Part shown: positions 1-7,264 of the stretch, one piece after another | Layout of the letters: each line of letters starts with the position of its first letter | Numbering within the stretch: the stretch's first letter is position 1 | Origin: Alistipes sp. | Lineage (GTDB): Bacteria; Bacteroidota; Bacteroidia; Bacteroidales; Rikenellaceae | Length of the DNA stretch: 64,000 bases | Assembly: GCA_020026375.1 (NCBI GenBank) | Contig: JAHHQN010000005.1 | Span: 1 to 64,000 of the forward strand | Reading direction: 5' to 3' | Position numbers and translations under genes: made by a program | Notes under the pieces: generated by a model | What the model was told of the DNA's origin: nothing | Database searches by the model: none | The model's input: the letters and a program-made list of their open reading frames with translations, nothing else

Positions 1-35
1 GCAAGGTTGTGCTCTACCAACTGAGCTATTTCCGC
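1..35 (-). tRNA. tRNA-Gly (GCC), 5' part, cut by the window edge
   Basis: On the minus strand the sequence starts GCGGAAATAGCTCAGTTGG and reads through the D arm into the anticodon stem, ending at the first two anticodon bases GC. The acceptor and D-arm sequence matches the usual Bacteroidetes glycine tRNA. The third anticodon base and the 3' half lie outside the window, so GCC is inferred from the family. Confidence 0.85.
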
Positions 36-96
36 ATAAGGTCTTTTCAGCAATCCGTTGTCGTTGTTGGTATGACTCATTTCGTGATTGCGAGTG

Positions 97-104
97 CAAA
101 GGTA
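97..104 (-). promoter_or_regulatory. -7 box TACCTTTG for the tRNA-Gly transcript
   Basis: The minus strand reads TACCTTTG, a match to the Bacteroidetes -7 consensus TAnnTTTG, about 60 bp upstream of the tRNA 5' end. No other gene on this strand lies between them. Confidence 0.55.
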
Positions 105-361
105 GGCAAAAAATCTTTGTTTGCAAATTTTTCGGAATAAAAATTCAAACTTTTTTCGTCAGTTTTTCGCAACAAATTAAAAACCAACACTTTAAAATTT
201 CAAGAATTTTTACCCCAAAATCGGAGTTTTCTGTCGTTGTGCGTCGGGGCATCGTCTTCCCGTCGCCTTCAATCCTTCCCCACGCCCCGTCGCAATACCC
301 CCGACCGACAAAAAACAGACATCAGTCTCAAAAATTTTCGCAGATTTAAGATGCGATGTAG

Positions 362-369
362 TATCTTTG
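362..369 (+). promoter_or_regulatory. -7 box TATCTTTG immediately upstream of the acyl-CoA reductase
   Basis: A perfect TAnnTTTG box ends 4 bp before the ATG at 374. Transcription would be expected to start at or next to the A of the start codon, so the message is probably leaderless or nearly so. Confidence 0.65.
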
Positions 370-373
370 CGGT

Positions 374-1360
374 ATGAAAGACAGAATCGCACTTTTCACC
401 GAGCTGGGCAGACGGCTCTCCCCCTTCGGTAATGATGAACGCACACGCGCAATCATCGCGCGCGCCTGCGAGGAGAACCCCTGGTTCACCCCTCACTCCA
501 TCTGCCGTGCCGTGCGCGCCATCGCCCACGACATGTTGCAGGCCGACAAACTCACGGAATGGGTGGCACACTACCCCACCTGCGAGGGAAAGCCCCTCTG
601 TGTGTTGGTCGTCATGGCCGGCAACATTCCGCTGGTGGGATTCTTCGACCTGTTGTGCGTGATGATGGCCGGACACGAGTGCCGCATCAAACCCTCGGCC
701 AAGGACAGCGTGATGATGCACTACATCGTGGAGTTGATTCACGACATCGCCCCCGCGGCGCCCGTCGGCTTCGCTACACCGCAGACCGTGCCTCAGGCCG
801 TGATTGCCACCGGCAGTGACGAGGCAAAGCTCTACTTCGAATCGCACTATGCGGGGATTCCCTCCCTCTTGAGAGGTTCGCGGCAGTCGGTGGCCGTACT
901 CGACGGACACGAGACCGAGGAGCAGCTGGCCGGACTCTCCGACGACATCTGGGCCTACTCGGGTCTGGGCTGCCGCAACGTATCGCTGCTCTTCCTGCCC
1001 GAAGGCTACACCCCTCGCCTCCGAATGCCGGAGATGAACCCCAAATACCGCAACAACCATCTCCACACACGCGCACTGCTCACCCTCACCCGACGTCCGT
1101 TCGTCGACTGGGGAGCGTCCACCGCCATAGAACAGGACGACTTCCCGGCGGCACTCAGCTCCATAGCCCTCTGCCGCTACACCGATCTCCGCCAGGTGGA
1201 GGAATGGCTCGCGGCACACGACGCAGAATTGCAGTGTGTGGTCACACAATGTGTGGAACACTCGCGCCGCGTGGACTTCGGACATGCCCAGTCACCACAG
1301 CTGACCGATTATGCCGATGACCGCGATGTCATGGAGTTTCTCGCAGGACTGGCCCAATAA
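374..1360 (+). CDS. LuxC-family acyl-CoA reductase
   Basis: This 328-residue protein belongs to the acyl-CoA/acyl-protein reductase (LuxC, PF05893) branch of the aldehyde dehydrogenase superfamily, which reduces acyl thioesters to aldehydes with NAD(P)H. Supporting features are the KPLCVLVVMAGNIPLVGF segment near residues 75-92 (nucleotide-binding part of the fold), the RIKPSAKDS stretch, and YSGLGCRNVSLLF near residue 200, which holds the likely catalytic cysteine. It is somewhat shorter than the roughly 480-residue luminous-bacteria LuxC but agrees with the compact Bacteroidetes versions. The start is fixed by the TATCTTTG box just upstream. In many Bacteroidetes a ferredoxin gene precedes this gene; none is seen here. 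The physiological substrate is unknown. Confidence 0.85.
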   Translation: MKDRIALFTELGRRLSPFGNDERTRAIIARACEENPWFTPHSICRAVRAIAHDMLQADKLTEWVAHYPTCEGKPLCVLVVMAGNIPLVGFFDLLCVMMAGHECRIKPSAKDSVMMHYIVELIHDIAPAAPVGFATPQTVPQAVIATGSDEAKLYFESHYAGIPSLLRGSRQSVAVLDGHETEEQLAGLSDDIWAYSGLGCRNVSLLFLPEGYTPRLRMPEMNPKYRNNHLHTRALLTLTRRPFVDWGASTAIEQDDFPAALSSIALCRYTDLRQVEEWLAAHDAELQCVVTQCVEHSRRVDFGHAQSPQLTDYADDRDVMEFLAGLAQ

Positions 1361-1373
1361 CCAAGAAAAACAT

Positions 1374-1381
1374 TATCTTTG
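1374..1381 (+). promoter_or_regulatory. -7 box TATCTTTG for the pRiA4b ORF-3-like gene and miaA
   Basis: Perfect TAnnTTTG box 34 bp upstream of the ATG at 1416 and after the stop of the acyl-CoA reductase gene. It would drive the 1416 gene and the overlapping miaA. Confidence 0.65.
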
Positions 1382-1415
1382 CAAACAATAAAAACCCACT
1401 AAAAGCTGATATATT

Positions 1416-1928
1416 ATGTCGATGGTTTTCAGATTTAGAATGCTGAGCGACGAAAACGATAATTTTGTTCGCGACTACGAGGTGTTATATGACATGACCC
1501 TCTTCGATTTTCACAAATTCCTGCTCGAAACACTGGAGTATGAGGATTGCATGACCTCGTTCTTCACGGCCGACGACCGCTGGGAGAAACTGGCCGAATT
1601 CACCTCGATGGACATGGGTGACGAGGAGAGTGCTCCGCGCGACATGGCCAAGGTTCGCCTCGGACAGATTATCCACAACAACCGCGACCGTCTGATCTAT
1701 CTGTTCGACATGTTCGGTGACAGAGCCTACTATCTCGAGCTGACAGGCACCTATCAGACCGAGGAGGGAGCAACGTATCCCCGCGAAATCTACGCACAGG
1801 CCGAGGTTCCCGACCAGTACGACCCCTCGAAGAACAATGCCGACGAGGAAGAAGGCTCCATCTACGAGGACATGATGAGCGAGTTCAACGATTTCCAGGG
1901 CGACGACAACTACGACGATGAGTACTAA
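1416..1928 (+). CDS. plasmid pRiA4b ORF-3-like family protein
   Basis: A 170-residue acidic protein that matches the pRiA4b ORF-3-like family (PF07929): an N-terminal VFRFRMLSDENDNFVRDYEV strand region, a FDFHKFLLETLEYED helix near residues 31-45, and the later IYLFDMFGDRAYYLEL core near residues 93-108. The tail is rich in Asp and Glu (EEEGSIYEDMMSEF). The molecular function of the family is not known. The gene overlaps miaA by 11 bp, so the two are translationally coupled; the pair recurs in Bacteroidetes. There are ATGs at codons 1 and 3; I chose the first. Confidence 0.8.
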   Translation: MSMVFRFRMLSDENDNFVRDYEVLYDMTLFDFHKFLLETLEYEDCMTSFFTADDRWEKLAEFTSMDMGDEESAPRDMAKVRLGQIIHNNRDRLIYLFDMFGDRAYYLELTGTYQTEEGATYPREIYAQAEVPDQYDPSKNNADEEEGSIYEDMMSEFNDFQGDDNYDDEY

Positions 1929-2820
1929 ACGACTCATTGTCATCGTGGGCCCCACGGGATCGGGCAAGACATCATTGAGCATACGTCTCGCCCGTCACTA
2001 CGGCATACCCATTCTCTCGACCGACTCGCGACAACTCTATCGCGGCATGGCCATCGGCACGGCACAGCCCACCGCCGAGCAATTGCAGGCCGCACCCCAC
2101 TACATGATTGCCAACCACGACAAGGAGGACAACCTCAGTTGCGGCGAGTATGAAACCGAGGCACTGGAAGTGCTGGACGGCCTCTTCCGCCAGCACGACA
2201 TGGTCATCGCCGTGGGCGGCTCGGGTCTCTACGTCAAGGCGTTGTGCGAAGGCATGGACGACCTGCCCGAGGTGGACGAAGCCCTGCGCGAGAGCCTCAA
2301 CTTCCGTCTTCAGGTCGAAGGCCTCGCCCCGCTGGTCGAGGAACTCAAGCAGTTGGACCCCGTCTACTATCAGAGTGTCGACCGTGCCAATCCTGCCCGT
2401 GTGGTCAGAGCCCTGGAGGTGTGTCTGCAAACCGGACGCCCCTTCTCGGAGCAGCGCACCGGCAAGAAGGTGGAGCGTCCGTTCGACATCATAAAAATCG
2501 GTGTCGACCTGCCGCGTGACATTCTCTACGACCGCATCGACCGCCGTGTGGACGAAATGCTGCACGAAGGTCTCGAGGCCGAGGCACGCGCGCTCTATCC
2601 CTACCGCGACCTCAATGCTCTGCAGACGGTGGGCTACCGCGAGATGTTCGAATACTTCGACGGCGACATCGATTTCGAAGAGGCCGTGCAGCTCATCAAG
2701 CGCAACTCACGCCGCTACGCCAAGCGTCAGCTGACCTGGTTCCGCCGCGACGGGGAGGTGCACTGGTTCCGTCCCGACGAAGATTCTGCGATGATAAAAT
2801 GGATAGATATTTGCGAATAA
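1918..2820 (+). CDS. miaA: tRNA dimethylallyltransferase MiaA
   Basis: MiaA transfers the dimethylallyl group of DMAPP to N6 of adenosine 37 in tRNAs that read UNN codons. The 300-residue product has the P-loop VGPTGSGKTSLSIRLA (residues 10-25), the STDSRQLYRGMAIGTAQPT segment that carries the catalytic Asp and tRNA-contacting residues, IAVGGSGLYVKALCEG near residue 97, and the C-terminal QTVGYREMFEYFDG and KRNSRRYAKRQLTWFRRD stretches typical of the family. The length is normal. Its ATG overlaps the end of the upstream gene. The gene's last bases abut a promoter for tRNA-Leu. Confidence 0.97.
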   Translation: MSTKRLIVIVGPTGSGKTSLSIRLARHYGIPILSTDSRQLYRGMAIGTAQPTAEQLQAAPHYMIANHDKEDNLSCGEYETEALEVLDGLFRQHDMVIAVGGSGLYVKALCEGMDDLPEVDEALRESLNFRLQVEGLAPLVEELKQLDPVYYQSVDRANPARVVRALEVCLQTGRPFSEQRTGKKVERPFDIIKIGVDLPRDILYDRIDRRVDEMLHEGLEAEARALYPYRDLNALQTVGYREMFEYFDGDIDFEEAVQLIKRNSRRYAKRQLTWFRRDGEVHWFRPDEDSAMIKWIDICE

Positions 2821-2832
2821 CAAAATTTTTTG

Positions 2833-2840
2833 TAATTTTG
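2833..2840 (+). promoter_or_regulatory. -7 box TAATTTTG for tRNA-Leu
   Basis: A TAnnTTTG box 13 bp after the miaA stop and 28 bp before the tRNA-Leu 5' end. Spacing and orientation fit a dedicated tRNA promoter. Confidence 0.6.
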
Positions 2841-2867
2841 CGCGTCCTTAGCAATTAAGTGACGGCT

Positions 2868-2953
2868 GCTCGGATGGTGGAATCGGTAGACACGCCGGAC
2901 TTAAAATCCTGTGACCAGCAATGGTCGTGCGGGTTCAATTCCCGCTCCGAGTA
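2868..2953 (+). tRNA. tRNA-Leu (UAA)
   Basis: An 86-nt type II tRNA. The acceptor arms GCTCGGA and TCCGAGT pair with a terminal G-U, the D arm is TGGTGGAATCGGTAGACA, the anticodon loop CTTAAAA gives anticodon UAA, there is a long variable arm (TGACCAGCAATGGTCG), and the T arm is GCGGGTTCAATTCCCGC. The discriminator is A, as expected for leucine. CCA is not encoded. There is one apparent C-T mismatch in the anticodon stem. Confidence 0.95.
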
Positions 2954-2968
2954 CAGAAGCATTCAATT

Positions 2969-3008
2969 AAAGGCTTGTAATTCAAAAGATTACAAGCCTT
3001 TGTTTTTA
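2969..3008 (+). terminator. Rho-independent terminator of tRNA-Leu
   Basis: AAAGGCTTGTAAT pairs perfectly with ATTACAAGCCTTT across a short loop and is followed by a T-rich run (TGTTTTTA). It begins 16 bp after the tRNA. Confidence 0.85.
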
Positions 3009-3355
3009 TTCTACTGTAACATTACTGAAACTTTTTGCTTTTCAGTCTTTATAGTCGATTCTGAAGTAGTCCAGCAATATTGTTTCTGTTTTTCATAATG
3101 GTCTTCACCAATAGACAAATTTCCGAGCCAATATACAAGCATACAGAAACTATGCTGTGAAACCGACAAGAGACGAATGGAAGCAGATTCCGAAAAACTA
3201 TCCAACCATAAATCTTTGCTCCAACAAATAAAAAACACGCATCGCTCAGATTATTTTAATGTATAAATTGTTATATTTGTGGTATTAAGAGGTCTGAGGA
3301 CTTACCACAGACACACTGAACGAAATCGACCCAATAACTCACAAACAAATATCGT
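3009..3355. other. AT-rich intergenic stretch between tRNA-Leu and the LRR gene
   Basis: I see no convincing coding frame here. The only recognisable element is a TATATTTG -7 box at 3272-3279, listed separately. The stretch marks the left edge of the AT-richer accessory region directly after tRNA-Leu. No repeat of the tRNA 3' end was noticed further right. Confidence 0.5.
3272..3279 (+). promoter_or_regulatory. -7 box TATATTTG for the LRR gene
   Basis: TAnnTTTG match 76 bp upstream of the ATG at 3356, same strand, with no other gene between. Confidence 0.5.
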
Positions 3356-4062
3356 ATGTCAAATTTATTCCCTATAGACTCCAATGGACATTGTGTAATT
3401 CCCTACGGAACCGAAACAATAGAGGATTTTACTTATAACGATAAACTCATTTCGATTGAGATTCCCAATAGCGTAACTCAAATCGGGGAATATGCCTTTA
3501 TCATTTGTTCCGGATTAACTTCGATTGAAATTCCGGACAGTGTGACGCAAATCGGGGATTATGCCTTTTCCGGTTGTTCCGGACTGACATCAATCACAGT
3601 ATCTTCAGAACTTGCACAGGACTAAATTCAATTAAGCTATCGAACAGTGTGACTCTAATCGGAAGAGGTGCCTTTTTCGGTTGCACAGGACTGACTTCAA
3701 TCAAAATACCGGATAATGTGACTGAAATCGGGGATTGGGCCTTTGAGGGTTGCACAGGACTGACATCAATCAAGATACCGAACAATGTGACTGAAATCGG
3801 GGAATGGGTCTTTGAAAATTGTACCGGCCTGACTTCAATAGAGATTCCGAGCAGTGTGACGCAAATCGGGGAAGATGCCTTTAAGAATTGTATGAATCTT
3901 TATTCCATAACATTTCATCATAAGAATCCGAATGATTTTTTTGAGTTTATTTGCAATATTAGCTCATCAACAGAAATTCATGTTCCCATTGGTAGCGGAT
4001 ATGCTTACAGGCATCACAAATACTTTGCCAAATTCGAGAAAATAATAGGAGATGTCAAGTAA
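3356..4062 (+). pseudogene. BspA-type leucine-rich repeat protein, frameshifted
   Basis: Two overlapping frames encode one LRR_5 (BspA/TpLRR-like) protein. The first (3356-3625) has the N-terminal cap ending IPYGTETIEDFTYNDK and about two repeats of the form GLTSIEIPDSVTQIGDYAF. The second continues with about four more repeats and a C-terminal cap ending at 4062. Successive repeats start at cysteine codons 69 bp apart, but between the Cys codons around 3579 and 3617 there are only 38 bp. About 31 bp are therefore missing from one repeat, which shifts the frame and leads to the stop at 3623. There is no signal peptide, so the intact protein would be cytoplasmic. Its role is unknown; such proteins usually bind other proteins. 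Confidence 0.8.
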
Positions 4063-4070
4063 CACAAAAA

Positions 4071-4114
4071 GGTAATGATGCAAAAAACAATCAGGATATT
4101 TTTGCATCATTACC
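4071..4114. terminator. Bidirectional terminator between LRR gene and ATPase gene
   Basis: GGTAATGATGCAAAAA and TTTTTGCATCATTACC form a perfect 16-bp inverted repeat with a 12-nt loop between two converging genes. Confidence 0.75.
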
Positions 4115-4147
4115 CTTATTTAACTTTTCAAGGAAAGTTACTATATC

Positions 4148-4897
4148 TCAGTTTTCATCAAACAAATATTTGAACATTATTTGCGGATTTTCAAGGAATT
4201 GCCGGGTGATTAAATAATGGTCCGTAGATTCATATTCCACTTCTTCGATTCCATTTTCCGATAATTGCAGAATTTGTGTTCCGGGGAAACCCATAAGAAT
4301 CGGAGAATGTGTCGAGATAATGAACTGTGAACCCTTTTTTGCCAAATCGTTGATTACGACCATCAGCGACAGAAGTCTCATCGGCGACAGCGCTGCTTCC
4401 GGCTCGTCAAGAATATAGAATCCGTTTTCGCCGAATTTGTGCTTGATTACAGCCATGAACCCCTCGCCATGGGATTGGCAATGAAGTGACTTGCCGCCAT
4501 AGTTGGAAACAATTTTTCTGCCCAATGACGATTCCCTGTCCATATCGTCAATATTTGACGCAAGATTATAAAAGCTCTCAGCCCGCAAAAAGAAACCATT
4601 TTTTGCGAATTTGGATTTTACAAGTGTCAAACACTTCCATAATTCAGAATGAGACGCTGCCGTAGTAAAATTAAAGTTCTTCGTTCCTCCTTCGGCATTG
4701 AATCCGTAGGCAATGGCTATCGCCTCAATGAGTGTAGATTTTCCGGTTCCATTCTCACCCACAAAAAATGTGACATTGCTGGTCAGGTCAAGGACCTTCG
4801 TTTTCATCAGATACTGCACCGACGGAATGTCCAGCAAATAGGAGTCTTGTTCGATTGTCCCCTGGAATTTGATGGAATCAATGTATTTACCGTTCAT
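4148..4897 (-). CDS. ABC-type/SMC-like AAA ATPase of the DUF262 operon
   Basis: A 249-residue predicted ATPase with the Walker A FFVGENGTGKSTLIEAIA (residues 44-61), a signature-like SHGEGF segment near residue 143, the Walker B FYILDEPEAALS near residue 159, and the H-loop IISTHSPIL near residue 194. This is the compact single-domain architecture of OLD/RecF-type ATPases without a coiled coil. The start overlaps the end of the upstream DUF262 gene by 11 bp (ATG within AATATGAACGGTAA), so the two are translationally coupled. All catalytic motifs look intact. Known family members power nucleic-acid or defence complexes; a role with the DUF262 proteins is inference from gene order. Confidence 0.85.
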   Translation of the reverse strand: MNGKYIDSIKFQGTIEQDSYLLDIPSVQYLMKTKVLDLTSNVTFFVGENGTGKSTLIEAIAIAYGFNAEGGTKNFNFTTAASHSELWKCLTLVKSKFAKNGFFLRAESFYNLASNIDDMDRESSLGRKIVSNYGGKSLHCQSHGEGFMAVIKHKFGENGFYILDEPEAALSPMRLLSLMVVINDLAKKGSQFIISTHSPILMGFPGTQILQLSENGIEEVEYESTDHYLITRQFLENPQIMFKYLFDEN

Positions 4898-7229
4898 ATT
4901 TTTGAATTAATTCATCCAACTTTTTGATAATGTCTTCTTTTGACATGCCGTTGCCGTCGGCTTTAAAACAAAAATATCTTTCCTCATCTGTCTGACCGTC
5001 AACTTGATTTTTCACATAACTATTGCAATCATCAGATTCCATGAGATAGATATAATCCGTGCGATACCATTGAAAATTACACTGCCTGTAACGGAAGTTG
5101 ACATCCCAACCAAACAACAGAGGCGCATCGGGAATTTTCACCGCATCATCGACCTCAACACCACATGTGTCAAGCAGGAAACTGTCTCGAAAATAGGCAT
5201 TAAGATAAATACCCGGCGCACTGGGATAGATGGCAACGTGACCGTTGTATTGTCTAATCCACGAACTTCCCATTTTTGCGCTGACATAGTCCAACAAACC
5301 TGTTTGGGTGAGAAGATACAATACATTTTCAGCAACATCTTCTTTATTACGTTTTTCCCATTGCTCACAAGGTGAGTATTCAAGCAACAAATAATGTATC
5401 GGTCCACACAAATCAGACGAAAGAAGATAATACCTCCAACTGTCGGCGCTGTTATTGAACGTGCGATAGTGCCCCCATAGTCTATTCCCAAAGTTGTCAA
5501 CGGTAAATCGGCTGAACAATGTCTTCAGCAATTCTGTATTATCATACCCTTCGTTCATTATGCTACCCTGTCCTTCGTCAGGCGCAAAGAACTTTTGAAC
5601 CGAAGCCCATTTTTCATCGAATCTCTTCCAATCGGGTGCTCCGGTTTCATTTTGGAACAAAAAGCGTATCGAACCGTGGAAGAACGAATATTCTTCCGCT
5701 TTGATAATTTTACTTTCCCAATCCGAATTTCCCATGATCTGACGGGCTTTCGCTATCTCTTCATTCCAACGGAGGGTCAGTGCCGAAGATTTAGTCTCTT
5801 CACCGGTTCCTGTTTCTTGATTCACGAGACTTTTAAGCACGCTATGACTATCAAGTTTTGCTATATAAGTTATTGCGTTTCTGACACCTGAAACATCACG
5901 AATTTCATCACCACCTGTATGATCGACACCGGAAATCAGATTGTAGACCACACGCATCCACCGATTCAAGGATTGTTGGTCGGCGACTCCTTCACTGAAA
6001 TATTTACATATTGCAAAGAAAACGATTCTTTGTAACTGATTGATTCCCGATATCTCTGTTTTTTCTTCTTTCCCGCTTTCCCTGCTCTTGTAGATGGGAA
6101 TAAAATTGAATCCCTTCATCCAACTTGGTTCCGGAATGACACCTTGAAATAAACAGTAGTTATCCAAAATGACTTTAAGCTTCTTAAAAAATGCCACAGG
6201 AATGGAACCCTTGTAAAATTTATAGGGTTCAAACCCGACATATTTGTCGAAAGCATCGGCATTGAAATATTCATACGACATGTTTTTCGATTCAGAGGAC
6301 AATCTTAAAACATAGTCCTCCTTGTCATCTTTGGCCACAAAAAGTTCATTCCAGAAGAACCGATTAATAAAGGCATAGAAAATCTCATCAATCCTGCAAG
6401 CCGAACTATTCTTCCAGAAAAGATTCGTCCATTCACTGTCGAGTCTGATGGGAATACCCTCAAGAGGGTCAAGAACATCCTTCCATTCCGAATTCAATTC
6501 CCTGCTATTTTCTGTCGTTCTCTCCTGCTCCTGAAGATAATCAATCAAATCGGCCTTGAAATTTTCAAATGGAGTGAGCTGCTTGCCGCGGGCATTCATT
6601 TTCACATAGAGATCGTCCGACAACCCGAAATTTTCAAGCGACTGCCGATAGAACACTATTGCATCCGTTTCGGTCAACCGTTTCCAATAACTTTCAAAAT
6701 CTTCCTTTCGCGCACCTTCAAACAATTCATCGAATCCGTCAACAATATCTTCCCCATTCTTATCACCGATGTCCGTTCCTTTAATCATCCGCAACATCGA
6801 CGATATGGTGGGGTCCTGATGCCATGCGGAATAAAACCATGTGGCATCTTGAATAAATTTCGTCACATCACCAAAATCAAAGTTTTTAAAGTTTTCCGGG
6901 TTACAAAGATTCTGCATGAATTCCCGTGAGGAGATTCGAGTCTCGTAGCTAAACCTGAGAAGCACACTAAAGGCTTCCTCATATTTATGCGCAAATAATG
7001 CAATATACCAATGAAGCAACCACAACGTGGTAAGTCGTTGCTGGCCATCCAGCGGTTGCAGTTTGTTATTTTCGACAGAACCATATACGAAATCCAACTT
7101 CAATGGTTCGCCGTCCAACGCTTGTTTTATACACGCAAGAAAATTCTTGCGGAGATACTCCTTTCCCTCTCTTCCCTGAGCATAATCACGTTGAATTACG
7201 GGTATCTCTATGCGGGTACTCTGGAGCAA
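4887..7229 (-). CDS. DUF262 (GmrSD/ParB-like nuclease) protein, start codon out of frame
   Basis: The 780-residue frame carries an N-terminal DUF262 domain: RIEIPVIQRDYAQGR (residues 6-20) and KLQPLDGQQRLTTLWLLHWY (about 56-75), the DGQQR signature of the GmrS-like ParB/Srx fold. The rest (about residues 300-780) has no motif I can name. In-frame sequence upstream of the TTG at 7229 reads ITFWEL, which fits the family N terminus, and an ATG lies at 7260, 4 bp after the stop of the preceding gene. That ATG is one base out of frame because the A tract at 7244-7252 has nine A residues; eight would give MTTKKITFWELLQ. As sequenced, only a non-ATG start is available. It is the third gene of the WYL-DUF262-DUF262-ATPase operon. 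DUF262 proteins act in GmrSD/BrxU-type modification-dependent restriction. Confidence 0.8.
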   Translation of the reverse strand: MLQSTRIEIPVIQRDYAQGREGKEYLRKNFLACIKQALDGEPLKLDFVYGSVENNKLQPLDGQQRLTTLWLLHWYIALFAHKYEEAFSVLLRFSYETRISSREFMQNLCNPENFKNFDFGDVTKFIQDATWFYSAWHQDPTISSMLRMIKGTDIGDKNGEDIVDGFDELFEGARKEDFESYWKRLTETDAIVFYRQSLENFGLSDDLYVKMNARGKQLTPFENFKADLIDYLQEQERTTENSRELNSEWKDVLDPLEGIPIRLDSEWTNLFWKNSSACRIDEIFYAFINRFFWNELFVAKDDKEDYVLRLSSESKNMSYEYFNADAFDKYVGFEPYKFYKGSIPVAFFKKLKVILDNYCLFQGVIPEPSWMKGFNFIPIYKSRESGKEEKTEISGINQLQRIVFFAICKYFSEGVADQQSLNRWMRVVYNLISGVDHTGGDEIRDVSGVRNAITYIAKLDSHSVLKSLVNQETGTGEETKSSALTLRWNEEIAKARQIMGNSDWESKIIKAEEYSFFHGSIRFLFQNETGAPDWKRFDEKWASVQKFFAPDEGQGSIMNEGYDNTELLKTLFSRFTVDNFGNRLWGHYRTFNNSADSWRYYLLSSDLCGPIHYLLLEYSPCEQWEKRNKEDVAENVLYLLTQTGLLDYVSAKMGSSWIRQYNGHVAIYPSAPGIYLNAYFRDSFLLDTCGVEVDDAVKIPDAPLLFGWDVNFRYRQCNFQWYRTDYIYLMESDDCNSYVKNQVDGQTDEERYFCFKADGNGMSKEDIIKKLDELIQKYER

Positions 7230-7243
7230 TTCCCAGAATGTAA

Positions 7244-7252
7244 TTTTTTTTT
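7244..7252 (-). repeat. Nine-A homopolymer between the expected ATG and the DUF262 body
   Basis: On the minus strand the ATG at 7260 is followed by ACGAC and nine A residues. The count decides the reading frame of the downstream DUF262 gene: nine puts the ATG out of frame, eight would restore it. Confidence 0.85.
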
Positions 7253-7264
7253 GTCGTCATTGCC

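Noticed and set aside
3356..4062. LRR repeat array considered as a CRISPR or intergenic repeat
   Set aside because: The 69-bp periodicity is codon-based and translates to LRR_5 units; there are no conserved repeats with unique spacers. No CRISPR array was seen anywhere in the window.
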